DNA of 61,020 bases. Source: JADJPL01 sp964607915. GTDB taxonomy: Bacteria > Bacteroidota > Bacteroidia > Chitinophagales > Saprospiraceae. This document shows, one piece after another, positions 8,053-17,349 of this stretch (positions are counted from its first letter, which is position 1; each line of letters starts with the position of its first letter). Both the position numbers and the translations under genes were made by a program. The stretch covers positions 1 through 61,020 of the forward strand of contig CAZSMU010000002.1 in NCBI GenBank assembly GCA_964607915.1, given 5' to 3'. Below the pieces are notes generated by a model, which was given only the letters and a program-made list of their open reading frames with translations, ran no database searches and was not told where the DNA came from.

Positions 8053-10524
8053 TTACGACGGATCTACGTCGAGCGTCGCCCTGAGACCGGAAAGCCCCTC
8101 CATACCCTGTACCTGCTCAATGCTTTCCCGCAACAGGGTTTTAATACGCCCAACCCCCGTTGCGCTGCGCTCTATCTTTATCAAAAATTCCAAAATGAAC
8201 TGTCCGCGCACCCGCCCTACACCGGGCATGGAGGGGCCGCACAGCTGATCCCCAAGGTGTGGAGCCAGCCGTTCCGCCAGGGCCATCGCTGCTTTGTTTA
8301 CTTTTTCCGGCTTTACATGCCTCAACTCGACGCGGATCAACCGATGGTAGGGCGGATAGTGAAAATACTGCCGCTCCTGCAGCTCGCGCTTGAAAAAACC
8401 GGTAAAATCGTGCCCCAGCACTTCTCGGAGCACCGGATGCGCGCTGTTGTACGTCTGTATCAATACCCGCCCAGGGTGCAACTTCCGGCCGGCCCGGCCT
8501 CCCACCTGTATCATCAACTGGAAAGCGCGCTCGGCAGAGCGAAAATCCGGAAACTGCAACAGTTGGTCGGCGCTGAGGATACCCACCAGGCCTACGCGTT
8601 CGAAATCGAGTCCTTTGGTCACCATCTGTGTGCCGACCAGCACTTGTACCCGCCCCTCCTCAAAATCCTGGATGATCTGCGCATGCGAATGCCGCCCCTT
8701 GACCGTATCGTAGTCCATTCGGACAATACTGGCATCCGGAAGGTATATTTTCAGTTCATCCTCGATCTTCTCGGTGCCAAAGCCCTGCAGCGATAGCTTG
8801 GCACTGCCGCAGGAAGGGCAAGCCGACAGCAATGGAGCCCGGTAGTTGCAATAGTGACAACGAAGCTGGTGGCTGCTCTTGTGGTATGTAAGGCTCACGT
8901 CGCAATGCGCGCAACAGGCGTACCAGGCGCATTGGTCGCAGCGGTACACCGGTGAAAATCCACGCCGGTTCTGGAAAAGGATAGCCTGCTCCCCTTTCGC
9001 CAGCGTTTCGCGCAGTGCGTCGAGGAGCTCGGCAGAAAAATGGCTGTGCATGCGCTGCTCGCGAATCGCCTGCTTGAGGTCCACCACATGCATTTCCGGC
9101 ATCCGGGCACCGCCGAAGCGCTCCGACAAGGCTACTGCCCCGTATTTTTTTGTCTTTACGTTGTGGTAGGTTTCCACGGAAGGCGTCGCCGTGCCCAACA
9201 ATATTTTTGCGCCCGCTAAATGCCCTAAAAAGACCGCCGAATCCCGCCCCTGGTAGCGCGGGTTAGGCTCGTGCTGTTTGTAGGAGGGGTCGTGTTCTTC
9301 GTCCACAATCACCCATTTCAGGTTTTGGAAAGGCAGGAATAAAGCCGAGCGAGCCCCCAGCAACAGCGGCTGGCCTTGAAGCGTTTTTTGCCACACTTCC
9401 ACCCGTTCATTGTTGTTTAGCCGGGAGTGGTACACCGCTACCTGGTTGCCGAAAATGCGGCGCAAGCGGCCAACTACCTGAGCACTGAGTGCAATTTCAG
9501 GCAACAGGTACAACACCTGCTCCCCCCGCTGTATAGCCCGGCGAATCAATTCAATGTATATCCGGGTCTTACCGCTGCCCGTAACCCCGTGCAGCAATAC
9601 GACGTCTTTGGACACAAAGCACTCCATGATCTCGCCTAAGGCCTTCTCCTGTGCCGCCGACAGCTCGGGCAGGGTTTCCGACCCCTCCCCATAATCCCCC
9701 AGACGGCTCACCTCCAGTTCGTAAGGCTCCAGAATACCTTTTCGAAAGAGCGCGTTCAGGACAGTGCTGTCTGTTTTTACGGTCTTGTACAAATCTTCCC
9801 GGCGCACGTGCGGGAACTGCATGGAAAGCTGGATGAATGCCAGCAGCGCTTCTGTCTGCCGTTCAGATTTGCGCAAGCGTTCAAAGGCTTCCTTGAGCTC
9901 GGCAGGTCGTTCGGCGAAGGGGCTACACAAGCGCAGGCACGCCATAGTACGGGGACGGTATTTTTCTTTCAAATCTTCTTCAACGACAATAACCCCTCGC
10001 CCCAACAGGCGCTTGAGTACCGGCCAGACCGATCGCTGCTGTAAAATATCCTGTACTTGTTTGACGCTGAGCGTGTTCTGTATACTGAGCGCCTCTGCCA
10101 CCAGGTACTCTTTGTCGTCGAGATCGGTGCAGTCTTGCGTGTACGCGGGCCCCAGGGCGAGCAAGGTATCGCTCACCAGGCGGAAATGCGCGGGGAGGGC
10201 AGCGTTCATCACTTCGCCCAGGCTGCAACAATAGTATTGCGACAACCACTCCCAAAACTTCAACTGCGCGGGATATACGATGGGGTGTTCATCGGAGACG
10301 CCAATGATGGGTTTGATGACCTGGCCCGCCGGCTCCTGCCGGTGCACCGCAGTCACAAGTCCGGTATAGTGCTTTTTTTTTCCAAACTGTACTTCCACCC
10401 GTACGCCTACCTGCACGAGGGGTGCCATAGATTCCGGTACGCCATAGGTATAGGGCTGCGCCAATGCCAGGGGTAGCAGCACCTCCACATAACAGGCAAT
10501 CGGTTCGGCGGGATGAAGTTCCAT
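8053..10524 (-). CDS. priA: Primosomal protein N' (replication restart helicase PriA)
   Basis: 823 residues from ATG 10524. A longer reading to 10566 would run back through the end of the upstream gene. The N-terminal 3'-DNA-binding domain starts AEPIACYVEVLLPLALAQPYTY. The SF2 helicase core has Walker A GVTGSGKTRIY and Walker B VIVDEEHDPSYKQ. The zinc module carries paired CxxC motifs (CDQC, CAHC, CHYC, CPSC) inside the helicase core. C-terminal helicase motifs include GTQMVTKGLDF and QVGGRAGR. It reloads the replisome at stalled forks. It begins 7 nt after the stop of the outer membrane protein gene and is probably co-transcribed with it. Confidence 0.97.
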   Translation of the reverse strand: MELHPAEPIACYVEVLLPLALAQPYTYGVPESMAPLVQVGVRVEVQFGKKKHYTGLVTAVHRQEPAGQVIKPIIGVSDEHPIVYPAQLKFWEWLSQYYCCSLGEVMNAALPAHFRLVSDTLLALGPAYTQDCTDLDDKEYLVAEALSIQNTLSVKQVQDILQQRSVWPVLKRLLGRGVIVVEEDLKEKYRPRTMACLRLCSPFAERPAELKEAFERLRKSERQTEALLAFIQLSMQFPHVRREDLYKTVKTDSTVLNALFRKGILEPYELEVSRLGDYGEGSETLPELSAAQEKALGEIMECFVSKDVVLLHGVTGSGKTRIYIELIRRAIQRGEQVLYLLPEIALSAQVVGRLRRIFGNQVAVYHSRLNNNERVEVWQKTLQGQPLLLGARSALFLPFQNLKWVIVDEEHDPSYKQHEPNPRYQGRDSAVFLGHLAGAKILLGTATPSVETYHNVKTKKYGAVALSERFGGARMPEMHVVDLKQAIREQRMHSHFSAELLDALRETLAKGEQAILFQNRRGFSPVYRCDQCAWYACCAHCDVSLTYHKSSHQLRCHYCNYRAPLLSACPSCGSAKLSLQGFGTEKIEDELKIYLPDASIVRMDYDTVKGRHSHAQIIQDFEEGRVQVLVGTQMVTKGLDFERVGLVGILSADQLLQFPDFRSAERAFQLMIQVGGRAGRKLHPGRVLIQTYNSAHPVLREVLGHDFTGFFKRELQERQYFHYPPYHRLIRVELRHVKPEKVNKAAMALAERLAPHLGDQLCGPSMPGVGRVRGQFILEFLIKIERSATGVGRIKTLLRESIEQVQGMEGLSGLRATLDVDPS

Positions 10525-10531
10525 AGAGACC

Positions 10532-11092
10532 CTAGAAATTGCGGGTAAAGCCGAATCGGAACACATAGGGCGATACGTTGAAATATTGGCCCTGGCTCAG
10601 ATTATACAGAATCAAAAACTCGGCACCCCCGGCATTATACCCCGCACCAATGTAGTAGTTGTGGTTCGTATTGCGGCTCACCAGCAACTGGCTCCCGTCG
10701 GGGGTCACGTAGGCCCTGTTCTCGAGCTCGTATTCCGTGTGCGCAAAAATATCGCGGAAGAGCTTCTGCCGCGCAAACACCCCACCCGCATAGGTGGGCG
10801 CGATTTTGTTGCTGCGCACTACCCCGAAGCGCGAACTGAAATAGGAAGCCAACAAACTGACCCGAGGCCCCACCGAAAAGCCATTTGTAATCTTGTACCC
10901 CACCATAGGGCTGACCCCCAACTGGATACTCGTCACCTGGTTCACCGCTGAGAACCCCAGAGCAAAACCGCCACCCCACCAAACGCGGTCCATGAAATCA
11001 GCTGATTCCCGGGCCTGCTGCGCAAAAGAAGGGCGGGGGAAACCGACCGTCAAAAGAAAAAGCGCCCCTAATGTCCAAAACCTGTGCTTCAT
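10532..11092 (-). CDS. Small outer membrane beta-barrel protein, function unknown
   Basis: 186 residues from ATG 11092, giving a clean signal peptide (MKHRFWTLGALFLLTVGF, cleavage after SFAQ). The mature part alternates aromatic/hydrophobic and polar residues in short strands (GGGFALGFSAVNQ, YKITNGFSVGPRVSLLASY, FARQKLFRDIFAHTEYEL, NYYIGAGYN) and ends with Phe, as in 8-stranded outer membrane barrels. No catalytic motif was seen. It is the first gene of a two-gene run with priA. A complete repeat copy lies upstream, between it and the divergent 1577-residue gene. Confidence 0.72.
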   Translation of the reverse strand: MKHRFWTLGALFLLTVGFPRPSFAQQARESADFMDRVWWGGGFALGFSAVNQVTSIQLGVSPMVGYKITNGFSVGPRVSLLASYFSSRFGVVRSNKIAPTYAGGVFARQKLFRDIFAHTEYELENRAYVTPDGSQLLVSRNTNHNYYIGAGYNAGGAEFLILYNLSQGQYFNVSPYVFRFGFTRNF

Positions 11093-11111
11093 ACTTCGTG
11101 TTTTTAAAGTG

Positions 11112-11189
11112 GCCTTGTGGCAGGGGGACGATTGAGGATTCAAAGAGGCTCTTTTTTTGACCCTTCACTGCTCCCCTTGCCACAAGTCT
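11112..11189. repeat. Intergenic palindromic element, copy C (complete)
   Basis: Left tip GCCTTGTGGCAGGGG, centre TCAAAGAGGCTCTTTTTTTG, right tip CCCCTTGCCACAAGTC. It lies between two divergent genes, so here it is upstream of both rather than at a 3' end. Confidence 0.8.
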
Positions 11190-11264
11190 TGCTCAAAGAT
11201 GACGGGTTTTTTCCGCTTGCGCCATCTTTATATGTACAAAAAAAAGAAATAGAACGTTTGCTTA

Positions 11265-14200
11265 GTGAAAATCTGGAATGTGTTAAACCGATTTATTTTT
11301 GGCATACTCGGCCTTCTCCTCCCGGCCTTGCTAAACGCCCAGCAATGCGCACCGGCATTCCCGCTGCCGATAAGGGCTACGGATTCCGCATCGCTGACCT
11401 TTGAGGTGTACGGGGTAGCAAACAATAGCCTTGCTTCGCCCACCCAGGGGCTGTGCGAGCTGCGCATGAACTTTGTACATTCCGCCATCTTCGACTTCGA
11501 GGTATGGCTAAGCTCCCCCGCCGGCGAAACCGTCCAACTGATAGGCCCTAATGTGCCCGGTACAAAAGCTTTTCCCATAGGGGCTAACTTCAATGTCCGC
11601 TTCGTCCCCTGTGCCAACGATGCAGCGCCCGACCCGGGCTTTCAGCCGGTGTGGAACAATATCGCCAATGTCTTTAACGCCGAATCCAAAGGTTTTTACA
11701 AAGGGTACTACTACCCTTTCCAGGGATGCCTGGAAGACCTCGACTCCGGTGCGGTCAACGGCAAATGGACCCTGACCTTGAAGACGCTCACTTCCCTTTT
11801 TGCACCGAGAACCATCCAGGGCTTTTTGCGCGACGTCGAGCTTGTCTTTTGCGACGAGACCGGCCGCCACTGCTGCTTTGCCGATGCGGGTTCCATAGAG
11901 GGCGATACCCTGAGCGCCTGTGCCGGGGATTCCTCCCTGGATTTGAGCGCCCGTACGCCCCGCTACGACCGTACGCGACCGGACTCTGCGTACTATGGCT
12001 ACACCTGGGCCATAGGCCGGGATTCCACGCTCTTCGCCTACAGCAAATCCCCTGACCTGCGCACCTATCCTGCCGGGACCTACGAGGTCTGTGGCTTATC
12101 GTACAGCCTCGCCGACAGCAGCTTGCTCCCCCCGCCGGGCAGCAAACTTCGGCTAGGCCCCTTGCGGGACTCCCTCAATGCCCCTGATCCGCCTTTCTGC
12201 GGCAACCTGAGCGCCCAGTGCTTCCGGGCGACCATCCTACCCGTACCCGACACGCTCTTCGTGCGGGACAGCATCTGCCCGCGCGATCTATACCGCATCG
12301 GAAACCGGGCTTTTTCCACCCCCGGTATCTACGATGTCCGCTTCAGCACCGCTTCGGGTTGCGACAGCATCGTGCAGGTGGCCCTCAGCTTTCGAACGCC
12401 CAAAATCAGCCGGGTCCAAATCACCATCTGCGACGAAGACTCCCTCGCAGTAGGCAAGCGGGTGTACCGACTCCCCGGCACGTACACCGATACCATCCCC
12501 GCCCACAATGGCTGCGATTCTATCCTAACCATAGACTTGTCCGTAGTCCCTACGCCCACGCGCTCTATGACGAAGTACATCTGCCAGGGAGCAGGGTTCA
12601 ACCTCGGCGGCAAGGTCTTCCGGGCCGCCGGGGAGTACCGCGTGCGCGTACCCGCCCCCGTCGGTTGCGACAGCCTCATTCTGCTGTCCCTCGTCGTGCT
12701 GAACCCACAGGTGGCCATACGCCCCCCGGAAGCAATCACCTGCGACCGACAAGAAGTCGTGCTCAACGGCGCTGACTCCGGACCCGCCGGCAATATCAAC
12801 TTCCGCTGGACCGGCCCCGACGGTGCCCTCCTCGGACAAGACTCCACCCTCCGCGTCCGAACGCCCGGACGCTACCAACTCCGGGTATTCCAAAGCGTAC
12901 AGGACCTGTTCTGTGCCGCCCAGACTGCCGTCACCGTATTGTCCGACCTGACCCCGCCCGATATCGAGATCACGGGTATAGACACCCTCACGTGCAGCCG
13001 AAAGAACACGACCCTCCTGGCAATCAACCGCACCCCGGCCCGCGTGGGCTATCAGTGGTCGGAGCGCTCACAGCCCCCCTCCTCCAAGGATACCAGTGCC
13101 ATCCTTCTGATAAACCGCCCGGGAGACTTTGTCCTCATCGGACGAAACCTAGGCAACGGCTGCCGGGACACCGCTTTTTTCAAAGTCGTATCCGATACCC
13201 TACCCCCTCCGGTGGACGCCGGACCAGACCAATCGCTGACCTGCACCCGCAAAGTGCTGCGGTTAGGCAACAGCAACGCCCCCACCGTGGGGTTCACCTA
13301 TCAGTGGAGTGCCTCTGACGGGCTACCCGTCACGGGCGGTACCGCACCCAGTGTGCTGGTGCTGCGCCCCACTACCTGGCGCCTCATGGCCCGCTCCCTG
13401 CGCAACGGCTGCTCAGCAATAGACAGCGCGGTAGTAGCCCTGGATACCGTCCGGCCAATCGCAGAAGCAGGCTTCGAACGCATGCTCACTTGTAAAGCCC
13501 CCAGCGCACGCCTGAATGCAGGCGCATCCTCCACCGGTGCCCGCTTCTCTTTTGCCTGGGAAACCACACAGGGAGGACGCATTGCGGCAGACCCCAATTC
13601 CCTCACCCCACAAGTGGATGCAGCCGGCCTCTACCGACTCATCGTCACAGATGTAGAAAACGGATGTACCTCAAAGGATTCTGTCCTCGTGACCGCAGCA
13701 CTGGAAAAACCCGATATCCCCTTCATCCGCGAAGAAGTGCTGAACTGTCGGGATACCCTCGCATTGTTAAATGCCCCCCTACCAGACAATCCAACCTATA
13801 GCTACCGCTGGTGCAGCCCCCTGGGACAGTGCGAAAACCAACTCTTCTTTAACGCGCGCACTTCAGGAGTATATACCTTCGAACTCACCAATATCGAGAC
13901 TGGCTGCAGCAATTCCAAACAGATACAGGTCACACAGGATATCGCCCCCCCACTGGTAGAAGCCGGTAAAACAGAGATATTCCGCTGCAACCAAACGGAA
14001 ATTCAACTCAACGGTACCACGGGGCTCCCCAACGGAAGATTCACTACCGCCTGGACCGCCACCAGCGGGTTGGTGCTGTCGGGCGAGAATACCCTAACCC
14101 CCATCGTATCCGGCCCGGGACTATATACCCTGACGGTACAAGACCTGCAAAATTTCTGCTCTACCAGCGATACCGTGCGCGTAGTCCCGGATACGCGCTT

Positions 14201-15998
14201 TCCCAAAGTCAATGCAGGCCCGGACACCATCCTCACCTGCGCCAACCCTTCCCTGCGCCTGCCGGCCACCACCAACCTGCCCGCATGGGGCTTTGAATCC
14301 TCCTGGACTACCCCCGATGGCCGGATTGTGGCGGATGCCAGCAAACTCAATGCGCTGGTGAACCGGGAAGGGCTCTATATCCTCACCGTGCGCGACCGCA
14401 GCAATGGCTGTTCCAGCACAGACTCCGTTCGGGTGCAGAATCAAATTATCTTCCCAAAAGCAGAACTTGACCAACCGGCCCCTACCTATCTGTTGACCTG
14501 CCAGTACGATACGATCACCATCAATGCCTCCCCTTCTGTGTCCGGAACAGGAGCCGAACTGCTCTTCTACTGGCGCAACCTGAGCAACGGCGGTTTTACG
14601 CCTACCGACCAGCCCAACGCGATACTGGCCAGCCTCCCCGGCACCTATTTGCTCGTGGTACAGGACGCTTACAACGGTTGTTCCGATTCCCTCGAAATCA
14701 CCGTTGAAGCCGACCAGTCCCCTCCGATCTTCCAAATCACCCCTGCTGATGTACTGACTTGCGCCCGGCCCCAAGCCGAACTCGCCGTACAACTGGGCAG
14801 CAACGACGCTAAGGTACGCATCGCCTGGGAAGACCCGGACGGAGTAGCCCTGATTTCTAACGGCCCACCCGTACCCGTGACCAAACCCGGACAATACCGC
14901 GTGACCATCACCAACCTCAAAAATGGTTGTACCGCACAGGGGTTCACCCAGGTTCGCGAAAACCAAAAGCCGCCCGCTATCGTTTTTGCCCCGGTCGAAG
15001 CCCTGGACTGCAATACGAGAAAAGTACGCCTCGATGCAGGCGCCACCCGCGGCAGCCGACAACTCGCCTTCTCCTGGTCCACCCGCCAGGGTACTTTCAC
15101 AGGCGCTACAAACAGCGCCCGCACAGAGGCAAGTACTGCCGCCTGGTATTATCTCGTCGTAGATGATTTGGAAAATGGTTGCTCCGCTACCGACAGCCTG
15201 CGCGTCGTCGCCGATTCCAACCGCGTGGACTCGGTCGCCTTTTCGGTTACGGCACCCGGCTGCAGCCCAAACCGGCCCGGCGCAATCGCTATCCTGGGAA
15301 CCTATGGAGGCAAAGCTCCCTACCGTTTTTCCCTCAACAACGCCTTGCCTGATTCCAACCGCGTCTTCCGGCAACTCAGCCCCGGAACCTACTCCCTCCA
15401 GGTCAGAGATGCAGAGGATTGTGAACTAAATGTCCCGGTCGAAGTCCCCCATCCCGTGCGCATCAGCGTGGACCTGGGACCAGACCTCAGCGTTAAGGAA
15501 GGTGATTCGGCTCGGCTGGAAGCATTAGTATTCCCTGCCAATCAGTCTCTTAGCTTCCAATGGATAGGGGTAGAAGGACTTTCCGGAAAAAACGAGGCGG
15601 TCGAAATAGTGCGCCCCCTGCATTCCACCACGTACGAAGTCCGCGTAGTAGCCGACAACTTGTGCACCGCGTCCGACTTTATACGGGTCACTGTCATACA
15701 AGACTTGCCCGTGTTCATCCCCAACGCCTTTTCCCCCAACGGAGATGGCCAAAATGATTTCTTTTTTATCCATACCCGCGCGGAATTCAGCAAAGTGAAG
15801 AGCTTCCGCGTATTTGACCGCTCAGGAGCCCTGGTTTTCAGCAAGGATGACGTTTACGCCAACGATCCTGCACAGGGCTGGGACGGACGCCTGTTCGGAC
15901 AGGAGCCCCAAACGGGGGTGTACGTGTACGTCGCCGTCATCATAACCCCGAGCGGCAGGGAAGTAGTCTTGAAAGGGGATGTAACCTTGATGAGATAA
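11265..15998 (+). CDS. Giant secreted protein with P-domain-like N-terminus, about a dozen Ig/PKD-like modules and a gliding-type T9SS C-terminal domain
   Basis: 1577 residues, probable GTG start at 11265 (the next GTG is five codons in). The signal peptide ends LLLPALLNAQ. Residues about 35-200 resemble a proprotein-convertase P domain (LTFEVYGVAN, FDFEVWLSSPAGETVQLIGP). About a dozen 90-residue modules follow with a recurring pattern: LTC, then a W in a Tyr/Phe-x-W strand, then Gly-x-Tyr, then NGC and D-S-V-x-V. A SprB-like module (GGKAPYRFSLNNA) precedes the C-terminal FIPNAFSPNGDGQNDFFFI...VYVYVAVI domain of gliding motility-associated T9SS cargo. It is probably a surface adhesin exported by T9SS. 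Confidence 0.88.
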   Translation: MKIWNVLNRFIFGILGLLLPALLNAQQCAPAFPLPIRATDSASLTFEVYGVANNSLASPTQGLCELRMNFVHSAIFDFEVWLSSPAGETVQLIGPNVPGTKAFPIGANFNVRFVPCANDAAPDPGFQPVWNNIANVFNAESKGFYKGYYYPFQGCLEDLDSGAVNGKWTLTLKTLTSLFAPRTIQGFLRDVELVFCDETGRHCCFADAGSIEGDTLSACAGDSSLDLSARTPRYDRTRPDSAYYGYTWAIGRDSTLFAYSKSPDLRTYPAGTYEVCGLSYSLADSSLLPPPGSKLRLGPLRDSLNAPDPPFCGNLSAQCFRATILPVPDTLFVRDSICPRDLYRIGNRAFSTPGIYDVRFSTASGCDSIVQVALSFRTPKISRVQITICDEDSLAVGKRVYRLPGTYTDTIPAHNGCDSILTIDLSVVPTPTRSMTKYICQGAGFNLGGKVFRAAGEYRVRVPAPVGCDSLILLSLVVLNPQVAIRPPEAITCDRQEVVLNGADSGPAGNINFRWTGPDGALLGQDSTLRVRTPGRYQLRVFQSVQDLFCAAQTAVTVLSDLTPPDIEITGIDTLTCSRKNTTLLAINRTPARVGYQWSERSQPPSSKDTSAILLINRPGDFVLIGRNLGNGCRDTAFFKVVSDTLPPPVDAGPDQSLTCTRKVLRLGNSNAPTVGFTYQWSASDGLPVTGGTAPSVLVLRPTTWRLMARSLRNGCSAIDSAVVALDTVRPIAEAGFERMLTCKAPSARLNAGASSTGARFSFAWETTQGGRIAADPNSLTPQVDAAGLYRLIVTDVENGCTSKDSVLVTAALEKPDIPFIREEVLNCRDTLALLNAPLPDNPTYSYRWCSPLGQCENQLFFNARTSGVYTFELTNIETGCSNSKQIQVTQDIAPPLVEAGKTEIFRCNQTEIQLNGTTGLPNGRFTTAWTATSGLVLSGENTLTPIVSGPGLYTLTVQDLQNFCSTSDTVRVVPDTRFPKVNAGPDTILTCANPSLRLPATTNLPAWGFESSWTTPDGRIVADASKLNALVNREGLYILTVRDRSNGCSSTDSVRVQNQIIFPKAELDQPAPTYLLTCQYDTITINASPSVSGTGAELLFYWRNLSNGGFTPTDQPNAILASLPGTYLLVVQDAYNGCSDSLEITVEADQSPPIFQITPADVLTCARPQAELAVQLGSNDAKVRIAWEDPDGVALISNGPPVPVTKPGQYRVTITNLKNGCTAQGFTQVRENQKPPAIVFAPVEALDCNTRKVRLDAGATRGSRQLAFSWSTRQGTFTGATNSARTEASTAAWYYLVVDDLENGCSATDSLRVVADSNRVDSVAFSVTAPGCSPNRPGAIAILGTYGGKAPYRFSLNNALPDSNRVFRQLSPGTYSLQVRDAEDCELNVPVEVPHPVRISVDLGPDLSVKEGDSARLEALVFPANQSLSFQWIGVEGLSGKNEAVEIVRPLHSTTYEVRVVADNLCTASDFIRVTVIQDLPVFIPNAFSPNGDGQNDFFFIHTRAEFSKVKSFRVFDRSGALVFSKDDVYANDPAQGWDGRLFGQEPQTGVYVYVAVIITPSGREVVLKGDVTLMR

Positions 15999-16027
15999 AA
16001 AAAGGAGAAGCCATAACAGCCTCTCCT
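15997..16027 (-). terminator. Terminator of the HtrA-like protease gene
   Basis: A 9-bp stem (16003-16011 with 16019-16027, one G-T pair) and 7-nt loop. Read on the minus strand it is followed by TTTTTTT (15997-16003). It abuts the end of the convergent 1577-residue gene. Confidence 0.65.
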
Positions 16028-16171
16028 ACAAAACACCTAAAACCCATATTTATCTTTCAGGAACCTGATCGGCAACCCTGTATCTTTTCGAACTACCCTT
16101 TTGACGCATTTTTTTGACAAAGTCACTCTGCGGGGCTGCGTCGGCAGCACATTAGGGGTTCCCCGTACGGC

Positions 16172-17299
16172 TTATTTCGATTCTTCGAGAACGATATCCA
16201 ACTTTACTTTTTCCTCATTGCGGAGTACTACGATGCTCACGCGCTGGCCGGGCTGGTACTTTTCCAGGGCGAGGATGAGGTCTCCATTCGTCTTGATGGG
16301 GTCGTTGTTCAGGGCTACGATGATATCCCCCAGGCGAATCCGTCCGAATCGGTCGCGCAAGGTAGGGCGCATACCCGATTTTTCCGCATTGCTGCCCGGT
16401 TCCACGGTAATCACCAGAGGCCCTTCCAACTGGTAGCGGCTGATGATGCTCGGGCTCGCCAGTTCTACCCCCAGGGAGGGTCGCTTTATCTTGCCAAACT
16501 CAATCAATTCAGGCACTACCCAGCGGACCACATCCACCGGAATAGAGAAGCCAATCCCGGCAGAGGCACCGGACGGGCTGTAGATAGCCGTATTGACCCC
16601 AATCAGTCGGCTCCCCGAAACGAGGAGTGGCCCCCCGGAATTGCCGGGGTTGATCGCCGCATCGGTCTGGATGACTTCCTTTATCGGGATGCCACTGGAA
16701 GACTCAATCTCCCGGCCGAGCGCACTGACGATCCCGGTGGTCAGCGTCTGGTCCAGGCCAAATGGATTCCCGATGGCATAGACCGCCTGCCCAACCCGCA
16801 GGTCTTCGGACGAACCGATGGGGATGGGAGCCAGTTTATCGGGAGCGATTTTTATGCGCAACACCGCCAGGTCTTTTTCCGGTGCAGCACCCACCAACTC
16901 CGCTTCGAGGGCACTGCGATCCGCGAGGGTGACCGTGGCCCGGTCCGCCCCTTCAATGACGTGGTAATTCGTGACGATATGGCCCTTTCGGTCCCAGATG
17001 AACCCGGAACCCGACCCCCTTGGGATTTCCAGGACATTGCGGCTCCAGAAGTCTTCCCGAAAGCTGCTCGTCGTGATAAAGCAAACGGAGGGCGCAGCGT
17101 CCTCAAAAAGCTGTATGGTCGCCTGCTCCGAAGGGTTGAGGTCCCCCCGCGGCGCAGGGGTGCGCACAGGCCCCTTCTCGGCGATGAGCGCTGCCTCCGT
17201 ACCGCTGCTATCTTTAGCTTTCCAGGCCACGCCGGCTAGGAAGCCCAGGGCAATCAGCAGCAAGGGAACGATCAGTTTGAACGATAGACTGCGAAACAT
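16172..17299 (-). CDS. HtrA/DegP-like periplasmic serine protease with one PDZ domain
   Basis: 375 residues. An N-terminal membrane anchor (LIVPLLLIALGFLAGVAW, about 9-26) is followed by a trypsin-like domain with the triad His113 (TNYHVIEG), Asp143 (EKDLAVLRI) and Ser221 (GNSGGPL). A single C-terminal PDZ domain covers about 270-370 (RIRLGDIIVALNNDPIKTNGDL). One PDZ and an anchor resemble DegS or HhoA more than two-PDZ DegP. The likely role is envelope protein quality control or stress signalling. It is transcribed alone toward the terminator at 15997. Confidence 0.93.
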   Translation of the reverse strand: MFRSLSFKLIVPLLLIALGFLAGVAWKAKDSSGTEAALIAEKGPVRTPAPRGDLNPSEQATIQLFEDAAPSVCFITTSSFREDFWSRNVLEIPRGSGSGFIWDRKGHIVTNYHVIEGADRATVTLADRSALEAELVGAAPEKDLAVLRIKIAPDKLAPIPIGSSEDLRVGQAVYAIGNPFGLDQTLTTGIVSALGREIESSSGIPIKEVIQTDAAINPGNSGGPLLVSGSRLIGVNTAIYSPSGASAGIGFSIPVDVVRWVVPELIEFGKIKRPSLGVELASPSIISRYQLEGPLVITVEPGSNAEKSGMRPTLRDRFGRIRLGDIIVALNNDPIKTNGDLILALEKYQPGQRVSIVVLRNEEKVKLDIVLEESK

Positions 17300-17349
17300 A
17301 AATCAGAAATTGATGGCTTATACTAGAACGATATCCCAGCCGGCACGCC

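Noticed and set aside
7984..8796. 270-codon plus-strand frame after the DeoR-type gene
   Set aside because: Runs antisense through the C-terminal part of priA.
14121..15374. 417-codon minus-strand frame within the 1577-residue gene
   Set aside because: Shadow of the tandem-module gene; low-complexity Gly/Val/Ala composition without motifs.
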